From positions 283,854 through 347,853 of the forward strand of contig NZ_LMEA01000001.1 of the NCBI RefSeq assembly GCF_001425235.1: a stretch of 64,000 nucleotides of DNA, in the 5' to 3' direction. Below, piece after piece: positions 19,498 through 28,148 of this stretch. Numbering within the stretch: position 1 is the stretch's first letter; each line of letters begins with the position of its first letter. The DNA is from Devosia sp. Root413D1 (GTDB taxonomy: Bacteria; Pseudomonadota; Alphaproteobacteria; Rhizobiales; Devosiaceae). The translations under genes and the position numbers were made by a program. The notes beneath the pieces were generated by a model. The model saw only the letters and a program-made list of their open reading frames with translations, ran no database searches and was not told where the DNA came from.

Positions 19498-20037
19498 ATG
19501 ACATCATCTCGTTTGGCACTGGCTGCTCTGGTTGCCGGAAGTGTCTTTGTCGCACTGGCGGCTGCGCCTGCCGGCGCACAGGAAATCAAACAGCTGGGCA
19601 CCTTCAAGGCGTGGACCGCCTGGACCGGCGCCGATGCCAATGGCGCCATGTGCTACATCTCGGCCCAGCCGGATGACTGGAGCCCCAAGGAAGTGAACGG
19701 CAGCCCGGTGCGGCGCAGCCCGATCCACTTCCTGGTGATCAACCGCAAGGGCCTCGGCACCAAGAACGAAGTGCAGACGCAGGTCGGTTACCCGTTCCAC
19801 CCCAGCAATGCCAACGTCACCGCCACCGTCGACGGCAAGACCTTCCCGATGGTCACCGAGGGTGAGGCTGCCTGGCTCGCCGTCGAGGCCGACGAGGCGA
19901 CCTTCGTCGAAGCGCTGAAGGCGGGCACCAAGCTCACCGTCAACGGCACCTCGCAGAAGGGCAACAAGATGTCGGACAGCTACAGCCTGTCGGGCGTCAC
20001 CGCCGCCCTCGGCGAGATCAGCAAGGCCTGTACCTGA
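19498..20037 (+). CDS. IalB-like secreted protein 1
   Basis: A 179-residue exported protein resembling invasion-associated locus B proteins of Rhizobiales. It has a signal peptide (SRLALAALVAGSVFVALAAA, cleavage after GAQ region), then GTFKAWTAWTGADANGAMCY, RSPIHFLVINRKG, a glycine-rich middle and a final cysteine (SKACT). Two conserved cysteines could form a disulfide. It is followed by a paralogue at 20145, with the same order of motifs. A half-match to a CtrA site (GTAACCAT) lies about 60 bases upstream. Confidence 0.8.
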   Translation: MTSSRLALAALVAGSVFVALAAAPAGAQEIKQLGTFKAWTAWTGADANGAMCYISAQPDDWSPKEVNGSPVRRSPIHFLVINRKGLGTKNEVQTQVGYPFHPSNANVTATVDGKTFPMVTEGEAAWLAVEADEATFVEALKAGTKLTVNGTSQKGNKMSDSYSLSGVTAALGEISKACT

Positions 20038-20144
20038 TACCAGGCTCGACACGAGGGCGCGAACTTACCGCCCTTCCGAACGTTCGGCGATTGATGCCAT
20101 CAGGCTTTGCCTGCTACCAACCGCCGAACCTCTGAGGCCCGCCT

Positions 20145-20654
20145 ATGAAATTCCGCGCTCTTGCTGTCATCGCCACGGTGCTAGTCCCCACCTTGTCGGG
20201 CGCGGCCATGGCGCAGTCGGTGAAGCTGCTCGGCGAGTTTCGCGATTGGACCGCCTACACCGCCACCGAGTCGACCGGCCCGGTCTGTTTCGCGCTGAGT
20301 AAGCCCACCGAGGTCTCGCCCAGCCCCGACGAATTCACCGAAGCCTGGCTCTACCTGACCAACCGCCCGTCCGAGAGCGTGCGCAACGAGCTGAACCTCG
20401 TCGCCGGCTTCATCTTTGCGCCCGACACCCCGGCGACCGCCACGGTCAGCGGCCAGACCTTCGAGCTGTTCACCGACAAGGACGCCGCCTGGCTGCTGGA
20501 TCCCAACCAGAACGACAACCTGGCGGGCGCCCTGCGCGCCGGCTCCTCGGTGGTCATCGAGGGCACCAGCGACAAGGGCATCCGCATCGTCGAGACCTTC
20601 TCGCTCTCAGGCGCCACCGCCGCCAGCCGCGCCATCGAAGGCTGCACCGGCTGA
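20145..20654 (+). CDS. IalB-like secreted protein 2
   Basis: A 169-residue paralogue of the preceding gene. It has a signal peptide (MKFRALAVIATVLVPTLSGA), then KLLGEFRDWTAYTATESTGP with a cysteine six residues later, YLTNRPSESVRNELNLVAGF, VSGQTFELFTDKDAAWLLDP and the end SRAIEGCTG. Cysteine spacing equals that of the first copy. About 107 bases separate the two, with a short imperfect hairpin near 20055, so they may be transcribed separately. Confidence 0.8.
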   Translation: MKFRALAVIATVLVPTLSGAAMAQSVKLLGEFRDWTAYTATESTGPVCFALSKPTEVSPSPDEFTEAWLYLTNRPSESVRNELNLVAGFIFAPDTPATATVSGQTFELFTDKDAAWLLDPNQNDNLAGALRAGSSVVIEGTSDKGIRIVETFSLSGATAASRAIEGCTG

Positions 20655-20710
20655 TCCAGGACCGCGTCGGGGTTGGGCTCATTGCGGGCATGATCTAGTA
20701 CCCCCACAGG

Positions 20711-20853
20711 TCGTCATCCCGGCGAAGGCCGGGACCCACTGCTTGGAGGGTTGGTGGTCCACGACCCTGTCCGGTCCATCACAGCAAGCTCCGCGAGATA
20801 TGAACGGGTGGCACGGCCAAAGCACTGGGTCCCGACTTTCGTCGGGATGACGG
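20711..20853. repeat. GTCATCCC/GGGATGAC palindrome, copy 1
   Basis: Left hairpin GTCATCCCGGCGAAGGCCGGG, shown here as arms GTCATCCCGGC and GCCGGG; right hairpin GGGTCCCGACTTTCGTCGGG followed by ATGACG. Outer ends are complementary, giving a nested palindrome of about 140 bases. Other copies: 50535 and 52633. Confidence 0.85.
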
Positions 20854-20978
20854 CCGGTGTGGAAGGCAAGAAAGTACCGCCCACCACGCCGCCGCCCACC
20901 CCACGCAAGCCAGCCTCCCGCCCCCGTGTTTTGCGCAAACTCTGCGACTATGTTACAGGCCGCGCCCTAAGGAGCGTG

Positions 20979-21022
20979 GTCAGGAAAAAGTTGTGAGACT
21001 TTTCGGGTTCGACCGCGCGACC
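20979..21022. repeat. GGAAAAGTTG/CAGACTTTTCC repeat, copy 3 (short)
   Basis: Reads CAGGAAAAAGTTGTGAGACT then TTTCGGGTTCGACCGCGCGA. It lies in the region upstream of rlmN and overlaps an open frame that continues into rlmN, which is why the upstream start of that frame (20993) is rejected. The stretch from 20854 to 20978 holds nothing else recognisable. Confidence 0.75.
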
Positions 21023-21058
21023 ACCAAACATGCGCACGCTGAGAGAGCCGCCCGCACC

Positions 21059-22285
21059 ATGAGTATTGCCCTCGACCTCGATCATCACGCCCATGCCGAG
21101 CGCCCGAAATCCGGGCGGACGTCGCTGGTCGGCCTGATGAAGCCCGAGCTGCGCGATACCTTGATGGGCATCGGCCTCGACGAGCGCGAAGCGAAAATGC
21201 GCGCCAGCCAACTGTGGAACTGGATCTACCACAACGGCGTCACCGACTTCGACCGGATGACCAACATCCAGAAGGGGTTCCGGCAGAAGCTCGCCGACAC
21301 CTTCCTGCTCGACCGCCCCGAGATCGTCACCGAACAGATCTCGATCGATGGCACCCGCAAGTGGCTGTTCCGCTTCCGCGATCCCAAGAACCCGCTGCTG
21401 CCGCCCGTCGAGGTCGAGACCGTCTACATCCCCGAGGAAGATCGCGGGACACTGTGCGTCTCTTCCCAGGTGGGCTGCACCCTCACTTGCTCGTTCTGCC
21501 ACACCGGCACGCAGAAGCTGGTGCGCAACCTCACCGCCGGCGAGATCCTCGGCCAGATCCTGATGGCGCGTGAGCGGCTGGGCGATTTCCCCGGCGGCGT
21601 GCGCCCCAATGACGGCGGCCTGGTGCCGGCGCCGCGCGGCTCGGGTGGTTCGGAAGGCGACAGCCGCGCCATCACCAATGTGGTGATGATGGGCATGGGC
21701 GAGCCGCTCTACAATTACGACAACGTCAAGCAGGCGCTGCTGATCGCTTCCGACGAAGCCGGCATTTCGCTGTCGAAGCGCCGCATCACCCTCTCGACCT
21801 CGGGCGTCGTGCCGTTCATCGAGCCGACCGGCCGCGAGATCGGCGTCATGCTGGCGATCTCGCTGCACGCGGTGCGCGACGAACTGCGCGACATGCTGGT
21901 GCCGATCAACAAGAAGTATCCGCTGAAAGAGCTGATCCAGGCCTGCCGCGACTACCCCGGCCTTTCCAATGCTCGCCGCATCACCTTCGAATATGTGATG
22001 CTCAAGGACATCAACGATTCCGACGCCGATGCGCGCGAGTTGGTGCGGCTGCTCGCCGGCATTCCGGCCAAGATCAACCTGATCCCGTTCAACCCGTGGC
22101 CCGGCACCAACTACGATTGCTCGAGCTCGTCGCGCATCGAGCGCTTCGCCGACATCGTCAACAATGCCGGCTATGCCAGCCCCGTCCGCACCCCGCGCGG
22201 CCGCGATATCTTCGCCGCCTGCGGGCAGCTGAAGAGCGAAACCGAGCGGCTGACCAAGAAAGAGCGCGACGCGCTCACGGCTTGA
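21059..22285 (+). CDS. rlmN: 23S rRNA (adenine2503-C2)-methyltransferase RlmN
   Basis: Radical-SAM enzyme that methylates A2503 of 23S rRNA and A37 of some tRNAs. In the 408 residues, the cluster cysteines are C140, C144 and C147 ([12 protein letters not shown]), and the two catalytic cysteines are C133 (TLCVSS) and C388 (AACGQL). SAM-binding [13 protein letters not shown] is present. Start ATG 21059 follows the repeat element. A Rhizobiales-type insert ([12 protein letters not shown]) lies in the middle. Confidence 0.96.
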   Translation: MSIALDLDHHAHAERPKSGRTSLVGLMKPELRDTLMGIGLDEREAKMRASQLWNWIYHNGVTDFDRMTNIQKGFRQKLADTFLLDRPEIVTEQISIDGTRKWLFRFRDPKNPLLPPVEVETVYIPEEDRGTLCVSSQVGCTLTCSFCHTGTQKLVRNLTAGEILGQILMARERLGDFPGGVRPNDGGLVPAPRGSGGSEGDSRAITNVVMMGMGEPLYNYDNVKQALLIASDEAGISLSKRRITLSTSGVVPFIEPTGREIGVMLAISLHAVRDELRDMLVPINKKYPLKELIQACRDYPGLSNARRITFEYVMLKDINDSDADARELVRLLAGIPAKINLIPFNPWPGTNYDCSSSSRIERFADIVNNAGYASPVRTPRGRDIFAACGQLKSETERLTKKERDALTA

Positions 22286-22415
22286 CGGCTTGGCGGGGTG
22301 CCAAACCCCGTCTAGGATCGGTCTGCCGCGGACAATACGCGGCAATCCCGGCGCGGTGCCCCATGGCACGTCTGATCCGATCCCCAATCGGTGACGCCTC
22401 CCAGGAGTCCAGCCG

Positions 22416-22835
22416 ATGGCTATCCAATTGAAGCGCATGCAACCCGGCGACGAGCTCGATTTTGCCGAGATCGCGCCGGACGTGTTCGACGAACCCATCC
22501 ATCCCGAGCGGCTCGAAGCCTACCTGCTCGAGCCCGGCCACCTGATGCTGCTCGCCCTCGACAATGGCGTGGTGGTCGGCCAGTGCGCCGCGGTCATCCA
22601 CCGCCACCCCGACAAGCTCACCGAGCTCTATATCGACGAGGTCGGCACTGCCTCGACCCATCTGCGCCAGGGCATTGCCACCCGGATGGTCGAAGCGATG
22701 TTCGCCTGGGGCCGCGAGCTCGGCTGCCGCGAAGCCTGGCTCGGCACCGAGCTCGACAACCTCGAGGCCAACGGGCTCTACATCAAGGTCGGCGGCAAGG
22801 GTGAGAAGATGATCTATTATGAGTTCGAGCTCTGA
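22416..22835 (+). CDS. GNAT family N-acetyltransferase
   Basis: A 139-residue acetyltransferase resembling aminoglycoside acetyltransferase-type GNATs. It has the N-terminal IQLKRMQPGDELDFAEIAPD, the acetyl-CoA loop LRQGIATRMVEAMFAWGREL and the end EAWLGTELDNLEANGLYIKV, where the DN-ANxLY pattern is common in this subgroup. No evidence of a resistance role. Followed after 43 bases by the small gene at 22879. Confidence 0.85.
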   Translation: MAIQLKRMQPGDELDFAEIAPDVFDEPIHPERLEAYLLEPGHLMLLALDNGVVVGQCAAVIHRHPDKLTELYIDEVGTASTHLRQGIATRMVEAMFAWGRELGCREAWLGTELDNLEANGLYIKVGGKGEKMIYYEFEL

Positions 22836-22878
22836 GAGCTGCACCTTTTCCTGAGGCGCTCCAGCTGAGGAGAACGCG

Positions 22879-23169
22879 ATGTACCTTCTGCGTATCGAGC
22901 ATTCGGTTCCCGACTACGAGGCGTGGCGCCGTAACGGCTTCGACAGCGACCCGCTTGGCCGCCGCCAGATGGGCGTGGTGCGGCACCGGGTCGGCCGGCG
23001 GGCGGACGACCCCAACCACGTGATGATCGATCTCGAGTTCGCAACGGAAGAGGCGGCCCAGCGGATGGCGGCGGCGCTCAAACAGATGTGGGTCGGCGCA
23101 CAGGCGCGCGGCCTGATCAATGCGCCGCAGCTGACGAGCTTCGAGCTGGTCGACAGCGTCGACTACTGA
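22879..23169 (+). CDS. Small conserved protein, possible dimeric alpha/beta-barrel
   Basis: A 96-residue protein starting MYLLRIEHSVPDYEAWRRNG and continuing GVVRHRVGRRADDPNHVMID and LEFATEEAAQRMAAALKQMW. Length and beta-alpha-beta pattern resemble stand-alone ferredoxin-like (antibiotic-monooxygenase fold) proteins. No catalytic residues can be assigned. A good Shine-Dalgarno (GAGGAGA) precedes the ATG. It probably shares a transcript with the acetyltransferase at 22416, and its stop forms TGATCA with that of rlmJ. Confidence 0.65.
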   Translation: MYLLRIEHSVPDYEAWRRNGFDSDPLGRRQMGVVRHRVGRRADDPNHVMIDLEFATEEAAQRMAAALKQMWVGAQARGLINAPQLTSFELVDSVDY

Positions 23170-24021
23170 TCAGTCCTCGCCGCGCAGCCATTCGAGCTTG
23201 TGCCGGCCCTGGCCAGGGTCGCCGAGCAGTTGCGCCAGCGCCGGCAGCAGGATGCGCAACTCGCCCTCGAGCGTGAAGGGCGGGTTGACGAGGATCATCC
23301 CCGAGCCATGCAGCCGCGGCGGGTTGGAGGCCGGGCGGATGCTGAGTTCGGCCCTCAGCATCCTCTGGATGCCGGTATCGCGCAGCGCCGAGATGAAATC
23401 GTGCACGGCGCGGGTATCCTTCAGCGGATACCACAGCGCGTAAACGCCGGTGGCGAACTTGCCATGCGCCTTGACCAGCCCATCGACCAGCCGCTCGAAC
23501 TCGCCCCGCTCCTCGAACGGCGGATCGACCAGCACCAGGCCGCGCTTCTCCTTGGGCGGCACATGGGCATTGAGCGACAGCCAGCCATCGAGGTGGATCA
23601 CCCGCACCTGCACGTCGCCCTCGAACAGCTTGCCGAGCCGCTCGGCATATTCGGGGTGCAGCTCCAGCGCCGACAGCCGGTCCTGCGGCCGGAACAGTTT
23701 TCGAACCAGCAAAGGCGAACCCGGATAGGTCTCGAGCTTATCGTTGGGGTTCAGCTCGGCGATCACCTTGAGATAGGGCTCGGCCAACACCTGCGCCTTC
23801 TGCGGCAGGCCGCCCTGCAGCAGCTTGCCGATGCCATCAGCCCATTCCGGCGAGCGCTTGGCGATCGCGCCGGTCAGGTCGTATCTGCCGATCCCGGCAT
23901 GCGTATCGATCACCCGGAACGCCGCGTCCTTCTTTTTCAGGTACTCGACCAGCCGGGTGACGATGAGATGTTTCATCACATCGGCAAAATTTCCGGCATG
24001 GAAGGCGTGGGAATAGTTCAT
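23170..24021 (-). CDS. rlmJ: 23S rRNA (adenine2030-N6)-methyltransferase RlmJ
   Basis: Methylates N6 of A2030 in 23S rRNA. The 283 residues start MNYSHAFHAGNFADVMKHLI, the family signature, and contain VIDTHAGIGRYDL (SAM-binding motif I) and LVDPPFEERGEF, the catalytic motif IV with phenylalanine instead of the more common tyrosine (DPPY). First of the minus-strand group 23170-25236 is the LysE gene; rlmJ is the last. Confidence 0.93.
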   Translation of the reverse strand: MNYSHAFHAGNFADVMKHLIVTRLVEYLKKKDAAFRVIDTHAGIGRYDLTGAIAKRSPEWADGIGKLLQGGLPQKAQVLAEPYLKVIAELNPNDKLETYPGSPLLVRKLFRPQDRLSALELHPEYAERLGKLFEGDVQVRVIHLDGWLSLNAHVPPKEKRGLVLVDPPFEERGEFERLVDGLVKAHGKFATGVYALWYPLKDTRAVHDFISALRDTGIQRMLRAELSIRPASNPPRLHGSGMILVNPPFTLEGELRILLPALAQLLGDPGQGRHKLEWLRGED

Positions 24022-24030
24022 TGGACCGTC

Positions 24031-24588
24031 TCAGCGCTGGATGCGCAGCTTCAGGATGGAATAGCCGGGACAGTCGAGGAAAGCGATGTCCGGCGATGGA
24101 TCATCGAAGAAGCCGGAATGCATGCCCCGCACCTGCGGATAGGCTGACAAGCGTTCAGTATAGGTCATGCTGTGCGCGGTGCGGAGCCTGTCGGCCATCT
24201 CTTGCCCGGTCCCCGAACCGCTCGCGTATAGAAGAGCATCCAGCGTCGGGTTTGTGAACGGCAAGTCGCGATGGACGTAGACCTCGCTATGGACGGGTTC
24301 GCACATAGATGCCACGGCGCCCTGTACCGGCATCTCAACACCATCGGCGACCTTGCCGTGCGCGCAGCTGAAATACTCTGCGATGTTGTCGTCATAGCGC
24401 CGACCAGGGACGGGGATGCAGCTTGCCCGTATGCCGTCGACAGGACCATAGGCTGCGGTGAGGATCGCTTCGGGCGCCATACCATCATAAATGACAGCGT
24501 TCATGGTGACACCGCCCAATAGCCAGTCCAACCCCAGAACGATCAGCAACAGCGCTCCGGCACCGACCCCGAGCGCGATCTTGCTCAT
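24031..24588 (-). CDS. Hypothetical membrane-anchored protein
   Basis: A 185-residue protein with one N-terminal hydrophobic segment (IALGVGAGALLLIVLGLDWL) and a periplasmic part with four cysteines (ASCIPVPG, YFSCAHG, SMCEPV, FLDCPGY), which could form two disulfides. I do not recognise a family. It is between lysE and rlmJ on the minus strand; its ATG directly precedes the LysE stop (adjacent codons), so it is likely expressed with LysE. Confidence 0.6.
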   Translation of the reverse strand: MSKIALGVGAGALLLIVLGLDWLLGGVTMNAVIYDGMAPEAILTAAYGPVDGIRASCIPVPGRRYDDNIAEYFSCAHGKVADGVEMPVQGAVASMCEPVHSEVYVHRDLPFTNPTLDALLYASGSGTGQEMADRLRTAHSMTYTERLSAYPQVRGMHSGFFDDPSPDIAFLDCPGYSILKLRIQR

Positions 24589-25236
24589 TCAATGCCGCGC
24601 CTGGGCGGTGAGGATGGTCGCGGCGAAGGCGGTGAAGATCGCGGCAAAGCTCCAGTTGAGCGCCCGCTCGACCCATTTGCTGCGCTTGAAGGCGTCGGCC
24701 AGCTTTTCGGCGGCAAACACGATCAGGAAACCCAGCGGGATCGACAGCACCACGAACTGCGCCCCGAGGAACAACAGCTTCCCTGCGGCGGCCGGGTCAT
24801 GCGCCTCGACGAATTGCGGCAGGAAGGTCACGAAGAACAGCACCACCTTGGGGTTGAGCAGGTTGATGCCGAGCCCGGTGGCAAAGCTCTGCCACAGCGT
24901 CGGGACTTTCTTCGCCGCTTCGGTGAGCCGCAACCCACCGCCATGCGCGATCGCCTGCCAGGCCAGCCAGATCAGGTAGACGGCGCCGGCGATCTTCAGC
25001 GCCATGAACAGCGGCGGCGCCGCGAGGATCAGCACCGAAATGCCGAAGGCCACCAGCGTCGTATGCACCATGATGCCGGTCATCGCCCCGAACATCGCGG
25101 CCAGCCCATGCGCCCGGCCATAGTTGATGGCGCGGCTCATCTGCAGCGCCATGTCGGGCCCAGGCGTGATCATCAGCACGAAGGTGGCGACGGCAAAGCC
25201 GAGCAGCACCGGCAGGTCGGGGACGAAACTTGGCAT
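24589..25236 (-). CDS. LysE family amino acid exporter
   Basis: A 215-residue RhtB/LysE-type exporter with six hydrophobic segments. The diagnostic stretch is TFVLMITPGPDMALQMSRAI near the start, followed by GAVYLIWLAWQAIAHGG and LNPKVVLFFVTFLPQFV. The substrate is probably an amino acid or homoserine-lactone-like metabolite. ATG 25236 is the start of the conserved part. Divergent from the COQ7-type gene with 83 bases between starts. Confidence 0.9.
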   Translation of the reverse strand: MPSFVPDLPVLLGFAVATFVLMITPGPDMALQMSRAINYGRAHGLAAMFGAMTGIMVHTTLVAFGISVLILAAPPLFMALKIAGAVYLIWLAWQAIAHGGGLRLTEAAKKVPTLWQSFATGLGINLLNPKVVLFFVTFLPQFVEAHDPAAAGKLLFLGAQFVVLSIPLGFLIVFAAEKLADAFKRSKWVERALNWSFAAIFTAFAATILTAQARH

Positions 25237-25319
25237 GGCGCTTTCCAACGAGGTTGGCTGTTGCCTATCATCTCCCGAGGTTGCGGCCAACGGGGGCGGC
25301 AAAGGAGACGGACTTCGGC

Positions 25320-25892
25320 ATGGCGTTTTGGGAACCGCGATCGGCTGCGCTGACCGTCAGGCGCATCCTGAAGGTCAATCATGCCGGCGAGTTCGGCGCC
25401 ATCCGCATCTACGATGCTCAGCTCGCCCTGGCCCGGCAGCTCTATCCCGACATCGTGCCGGCGCTGACCGAAATGCGGGATGACGAGATCGAACACTGCC
25501 GGCTGTTCCTCGAGGCCATGCCGGCGCGCGGGGCAAGGCCCTCCCGGGTCATGGCGTTCTGGAGTCTTGGCGGCTACGTCCTCGGCTTCGTCACTGCCCT
25601 CATGGGACGCAACATGATCTGGGTCTGCACCGAAGCCGTCGAGGCGACCGTGCATCGGCACCTCGAAGACCAGATCGCCTTTCTGCGCGGCCGCGACCGG
25701 CCGCTGCACCACCAGATCGGCTCGATCCAGGCGCAGGAGCTGGCGCATCTGCAGCACGCGGTCGACCACCAGCCGCGGCGCGGTCTGGTGCGCGCCGTGA
25801 CCCTGCCGCTCATCGGCCTCGCTACGGAATCGCTGATCTGGCTCTCCACCTGGGGCGACTCCACCAGCATGCGCAGCGAGATCGCCAGCTAG
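25320..25892 (+). CDS. COQ7/demethoxyubiquinone hydroxylase family protein
   Basis: A 190-residue ferritin-like diiron protein that in this family hydroxylates demethoxyubiquinone in ubiquinone synthesis. Metal ligands are visible: ILKVNHAGEFGAIRIY (first Glu), EMRDDEIEHCR (Glu..Glu-x-x-His), TEAVEATVHRHLEDQ and AQELAHLQHA. The start at ATG 25320 has AAAGGAGA upstream. It lies with no other ubiquinone genes nearby. Confidence 0.88.
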   Translation: MAFWEPRSAALTVRRILKVNHAGEFGAIRIYDAQLALARQLYPDIVPALTEMRDDEIEHCRLFLEAMPARGARPSRVMAFWSLGGYVLGFVTALMGRNMIWVCTEAVEATVHRHLEDQIAFLRGRDRPLHHQIGSIQAQELAHLQHAVDHQPRRGLVRAVTLPLIGLATESLIWLSTWGDSTSMRSEIAS

Positions 25893-25932
25893 CCCGCTTG
25901 CCAGCCGCAGCGTCGGCGCGCCACAACGAGGC

Positions 25933-26421
25933 ATGTCCACGTCGCTGATTTTCCCGATCGCCGCCGATGCCCTGCCGCGGGTCGCGGCGCTCGCTTATCG
26001 CATCTGGCCCGAGGCCTTTGCCGGCATCCTGCCGGCCGACCGCATCCCCGGCATGCTCGCCGAGATCTATGCGCTCGAGACGCTCGAGGCCGATATCGCC
26101 GAGCGCGGCCACCAGTACTGGCTCGTCACCCATGACGGCCGCGACGTCGGTTTCGCCTCGGCCTATCGCGCCGATGGCCTGGTCTGGATCAAGAAGCTCT
26201 ATTTGCTCGCCGAAACCCGCGGGCTGGGGCTCGGCAAGGCGCTGATCGCTACCGCCCGCGCGCATTTCGGTGCCGAATTGCCCGTCGCGCTTTACGTCAA
26301 CGACGGCAACGCCGCCGCCATCGCCTTCTACCGCGCACAGGGCTTTGCGGTCGAACAGCACGTGCCGGTGCAGATGGGGCCGTATCAGTTCAGCGACTAC
26401 CTGATGGTGAAGCGGGCCTGA
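25933..26421 (+). CDS. GNAT family N-acetyltransferase
   Basis: A 162-residue acetyltransferase. It has the acidic N-terminal helices (RVAALAYRIWPEAFAGILPA), the strand GFASAYRADGLVWIKKLYLL, the acetyl-CoA loop TRGLGLGKALIATARAHFGA (GLGLGK) and the C-terminal YVNDGNAAAIAFYRAQGFAV. The substrate is unknown. It follows the COQ7-type gene by 40 bases and may be co-transcribed. Confidence 0.88.
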   Translation: MSTSLIFPIAADALPRVAALAYRIWPEAFAGILPADRIPGMLAEIYALETLEADIAERGHQYWLVTHDGRDVGFASAYRADGLVWIKKLYLLAETRGLGLGKALIATARAHFGAELPVALYVNDGNAAAIAFYRAQGFAVEQHVPVQMGPYQFSDYLMVKRA

Positions 26422-26439
26422 GCCGCTGAGCCGCAGACC

Positions 26440-26576
26440 CGGTGCGAGCTGACCCCCGCCCCTGTCCCCTCCCCCTAAACATGGGGAGGGAGACCAAAAC
26501 GCTGGCTTTCCTGTGAGCGTCTCCCGCCCCCTTCTTAGGGGGAGGGATCGAGGGTGGGGGTCAGCCCGCGCCGGCG
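26440..26576. repeat. Interspersed CCCTCCCC/GGGGAGGG palindrome, full copy
   Basis: Outer arms GGTGCGAGCTGACCCCCGCC and GGGTGGGGGTCAGCCCGCGC with two inner hairpins (CCCTCCCCCTAAACATGGGG and CCCCCTTCTTAGGGGGAGGG). It belongs with 38849, 57395 and 61080. From 26577 to 26737 I see only a run of CG/TGCGCA-rich sequence and no gene. Confidence 0.85.
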
Positions 26577-26737
26577 CCTGAGTGTTACCCCAACGGCAGT
26601 TCGCCTCCAGGCGTCCGGCCTCTCACCCGCCACGTATGCGCATGCGCGTTTGTGCGCGGTATCGGCACAAGCATTCCTTCGCCTTGCGCGCGTCGCGACT
26701 GTACTGATTTGCGCACTAACGCCTAATCAGTTCGGAA

Positions 26738-26756
26738 TTTAGTACTCGTTAACCAT
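26738..26756 (+). promoter_or_regulatory. CtrA-like box upstream of the secreted-protein cluster
   Basis: TTTAGTACTCGTTAACCAT matches the CtrA consensus TTAA-N7-TTAAC with one mismatch in the first half and a perfect extended second half (TTAACCAT). It is 50 bases before the ATG at 26807. AT-rich half-sites are rare in this GC-rich sequence. Confidence 0.55.
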
Positions 26757-26806
26757 AAGATACTGACACTGATCCGCATGTACCAATGCGTATCAGGAGT
26801 ATTTCC

Positions 26807-27298
26807 ATGCGTGTACTTGTGTTGAGCGTCCTGGCGATCCTGCCCTTCGCCGTACCGGCCGTCGCTGAGGACGTGTTCTTCGATGGCGACGTGCTCACCA
26901 GTTGCTCGATCGAGGGGCACACCAATGGCGCCCTTGGCATCGATCTCACCAGCGGCGGCACCATCCTGACCTCGTCGACGCCCTACGGCACCGCCGGTAC
27001 GGTCACCATTCGCGCCACCGGCAGCAATTTCATCAATGTCAGCGCGCCAACCCGGACCGCCCAGGCTGGCGGCTACAATGCGGCAAGCGAGGTGCTTCAG
27101 GTCTCCTACCAGGGCGTCGGCACGCTCAGCGGCGTCACCCAGGCCTTCACCAATGTCGGCACCAGCAAGCCCGCCACGACACTGCTGGCGGCCATCCTCA
27201 ACGTCAACAACCGGATCACCAACACCGCCAACGGCTTCCCGCTCGGGACTTACCAAACCAAGACCACCGTCACATGCACGCCCACGGCAGAGTTCTGA
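26807..27298 (+). CDS. Secreted pilin-like protein 1 of a four-gene cluster
   Basis: A 163-residue exported protein with signal peptide RVLVLSVLAILPFAVPAVAE. The mature part starts with a cysteine segment (TSCSIEGHTNGALGIDL), is rich in Gly, Thr, Ser and Asn in alternating beta pattern, and ends NRITNTANGFPLGTYQTKTT then VTCTP. Two cysteines near the ends suggest one disulfide, as in pilin or coat-protein-U subunits. The next gene is a paralogue. The start is ATG 26807 with CAGGAG upstream; its end overlaps the next gene by 25 bases. Confidence 0.65.
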   Translation: MRVLVLSVLAILPFAVPAVAEDVFFDGDVLTSCSIEGHTNGALGIDLTSGGTILTSSTPYGTAGTVTIRATGSNFINVSAPTRTAQAGGYNAASEVLQVSYQGVGTLSGVTQAFTNVGTSKPATTLLAAILNVNNRITNTANGFPLGTYQTKTTVTCTPTAEF

Positions 27299-27744
27299 GG
27301 CTGCTCGCATCGCTTGCGGCGGCGCTGGCGCCATTGCCGGCGCTGGCCTGCACCTTGTCGATCACCAATAACGGCGCGCTCGGCATGGCCGTCGGCAACA
27401 ATACGCAACTGGGCTCGCAACTGGGCACCGGCAGCGCCGCGACGCTCACGACGATTCTGCCGCTGCTCAGCGGCGTCACCATCGATATCGGCGCCCCGAC
27501 TTTGGTGCAGCAGCCCGCCGGCTATAGCTTCGGCACCAGCACGCCCGAAGTTGCCTACACCGCTGGCGTGCTCAATCTGGTCCCGATTAAGACCCAGCCG
27601 TACACCGCCAGTGCCAGCAGCTTCCCCACCGGCCTGCTCGGCATCGTCACCGTCACCATCGTGATGCAGAACCGCGTCACCAACACCGCCGGTTTTCCGG
27701 CCGGCCACTACCGCACGAGGACCGTCGTCACATGTCATCCCTGA
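27274..27744 (+). CDS. Secreted pilin-like protein 2, paralogue of the preceding gene
   Basis: A 156-residue exported protein: signal peptide RLLASLAAALAPLPALA, then ACTLSITNNGALGMAVGNNT and a Gly/Thr-rich body, and the end NRVTNTAGFPAGHYRTRTVV then TCHP. The conserved ends (Cys-x-x-x..NGALG and G-x-Y-x-T-x-T-x-V-T-C) are shared with gene 1. It starts at ATG 27274 inside the previous gene and overlaps the next by 13 bases; all four genes are co-translated. No family recognised with confidence. Confidence 0.65.
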   Translation: MHAHGRVLRLLASLAAALAPLPALACTLSITNNGALGMAVGNNTQLGSQLGTGSAATLTTILPLLSGVTIDIGAPTLVQQPAGYSFGTSTPEVAYTAGVLNLVPIKTQPYTASASSFPTGLLGIVTVTIVMQNRVTNTAGFPAGHYRTRTVVTCHP

Positions 27745-28148
27745 AGGTCGCCCACCTCGTCCCGCTGCTCGCCCTGCTGCTCGGGCTGGGGCTCGCGGCT
27801 CCGGCCGCCGCGCAATCGCTCAGCCCGCTGGAAAAGACCGGCGTCACCCCATCCGACCGCAAGGCCTTCCGGCTGGTGGTCGGCAATCCCTACAAACAGA
27901 AGATGACCTTCGACGTCATTCCGATGCAACCCGACTACCAGACCCCGGCCACTGGCGCGAAGGTCAACTACCCCAGGATCACCATGGGCCCGGGCATCTC
28001 GCGCCAGATCATCTTCACCTTCGATATCGACCCCAAAGTAAAGGAGAGGAAGATTGCTCTCTGCATCCAGCCTGCCTCGCTCGATGGCCCGATTCTGCCG
28101 CGTGTGTGCGGTCTCTATGTTGGCCGTATGGCCGGCCGCGGCAGCTGA
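27732..28148 (+). CDS. Exported single Ig-domain protein, chaperone-like
   Basis: A 138-residue protein with signal peptide VAHLVPLLALLLGLGLAAPA, then one beta-sandwich-like domain: SPLEKTGVTPSDRKAFRLVV, GNPYKQKMTFDVIPMQPDY, ITMGPGISRQIIFTFDIDPK and ALCIQPASLDGPILPRVCGL. The order resembles the N-terminal domain of periplasmic pilus chaperones (extended strand, N-P/N-S turn, P-G-x-x-R), but the second domain and usher are missing. It could bind the two pilin-like proteins. This is an inference. Confidence 0.6.
   Translation: MSSLKVAHLVPLLALLLGLGLAAPAAAQSLSPLEKTGVTPSDRKAFRLVVGNPYKQKMTFDVIPMQPDYQTPATGAKVNYPRITMGPGISRQIIFTFDIDPKVKERKIALCIQPASLDGPILPRVCGLYVGRMAGRGS

Noticed and set aside
20993..21058. 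Upstream ATG start for rlmN.
   Set aside because: The additional 22 codons lie in the GGAAAAGTTG repeat element and have no similarity to the family.
26902..27273. Longer form of the second secreted-protein gene from 26902.
   Set aside because: The extra part is an out-of-frame shadow of the first gene; the signal peptide begins at 27274.
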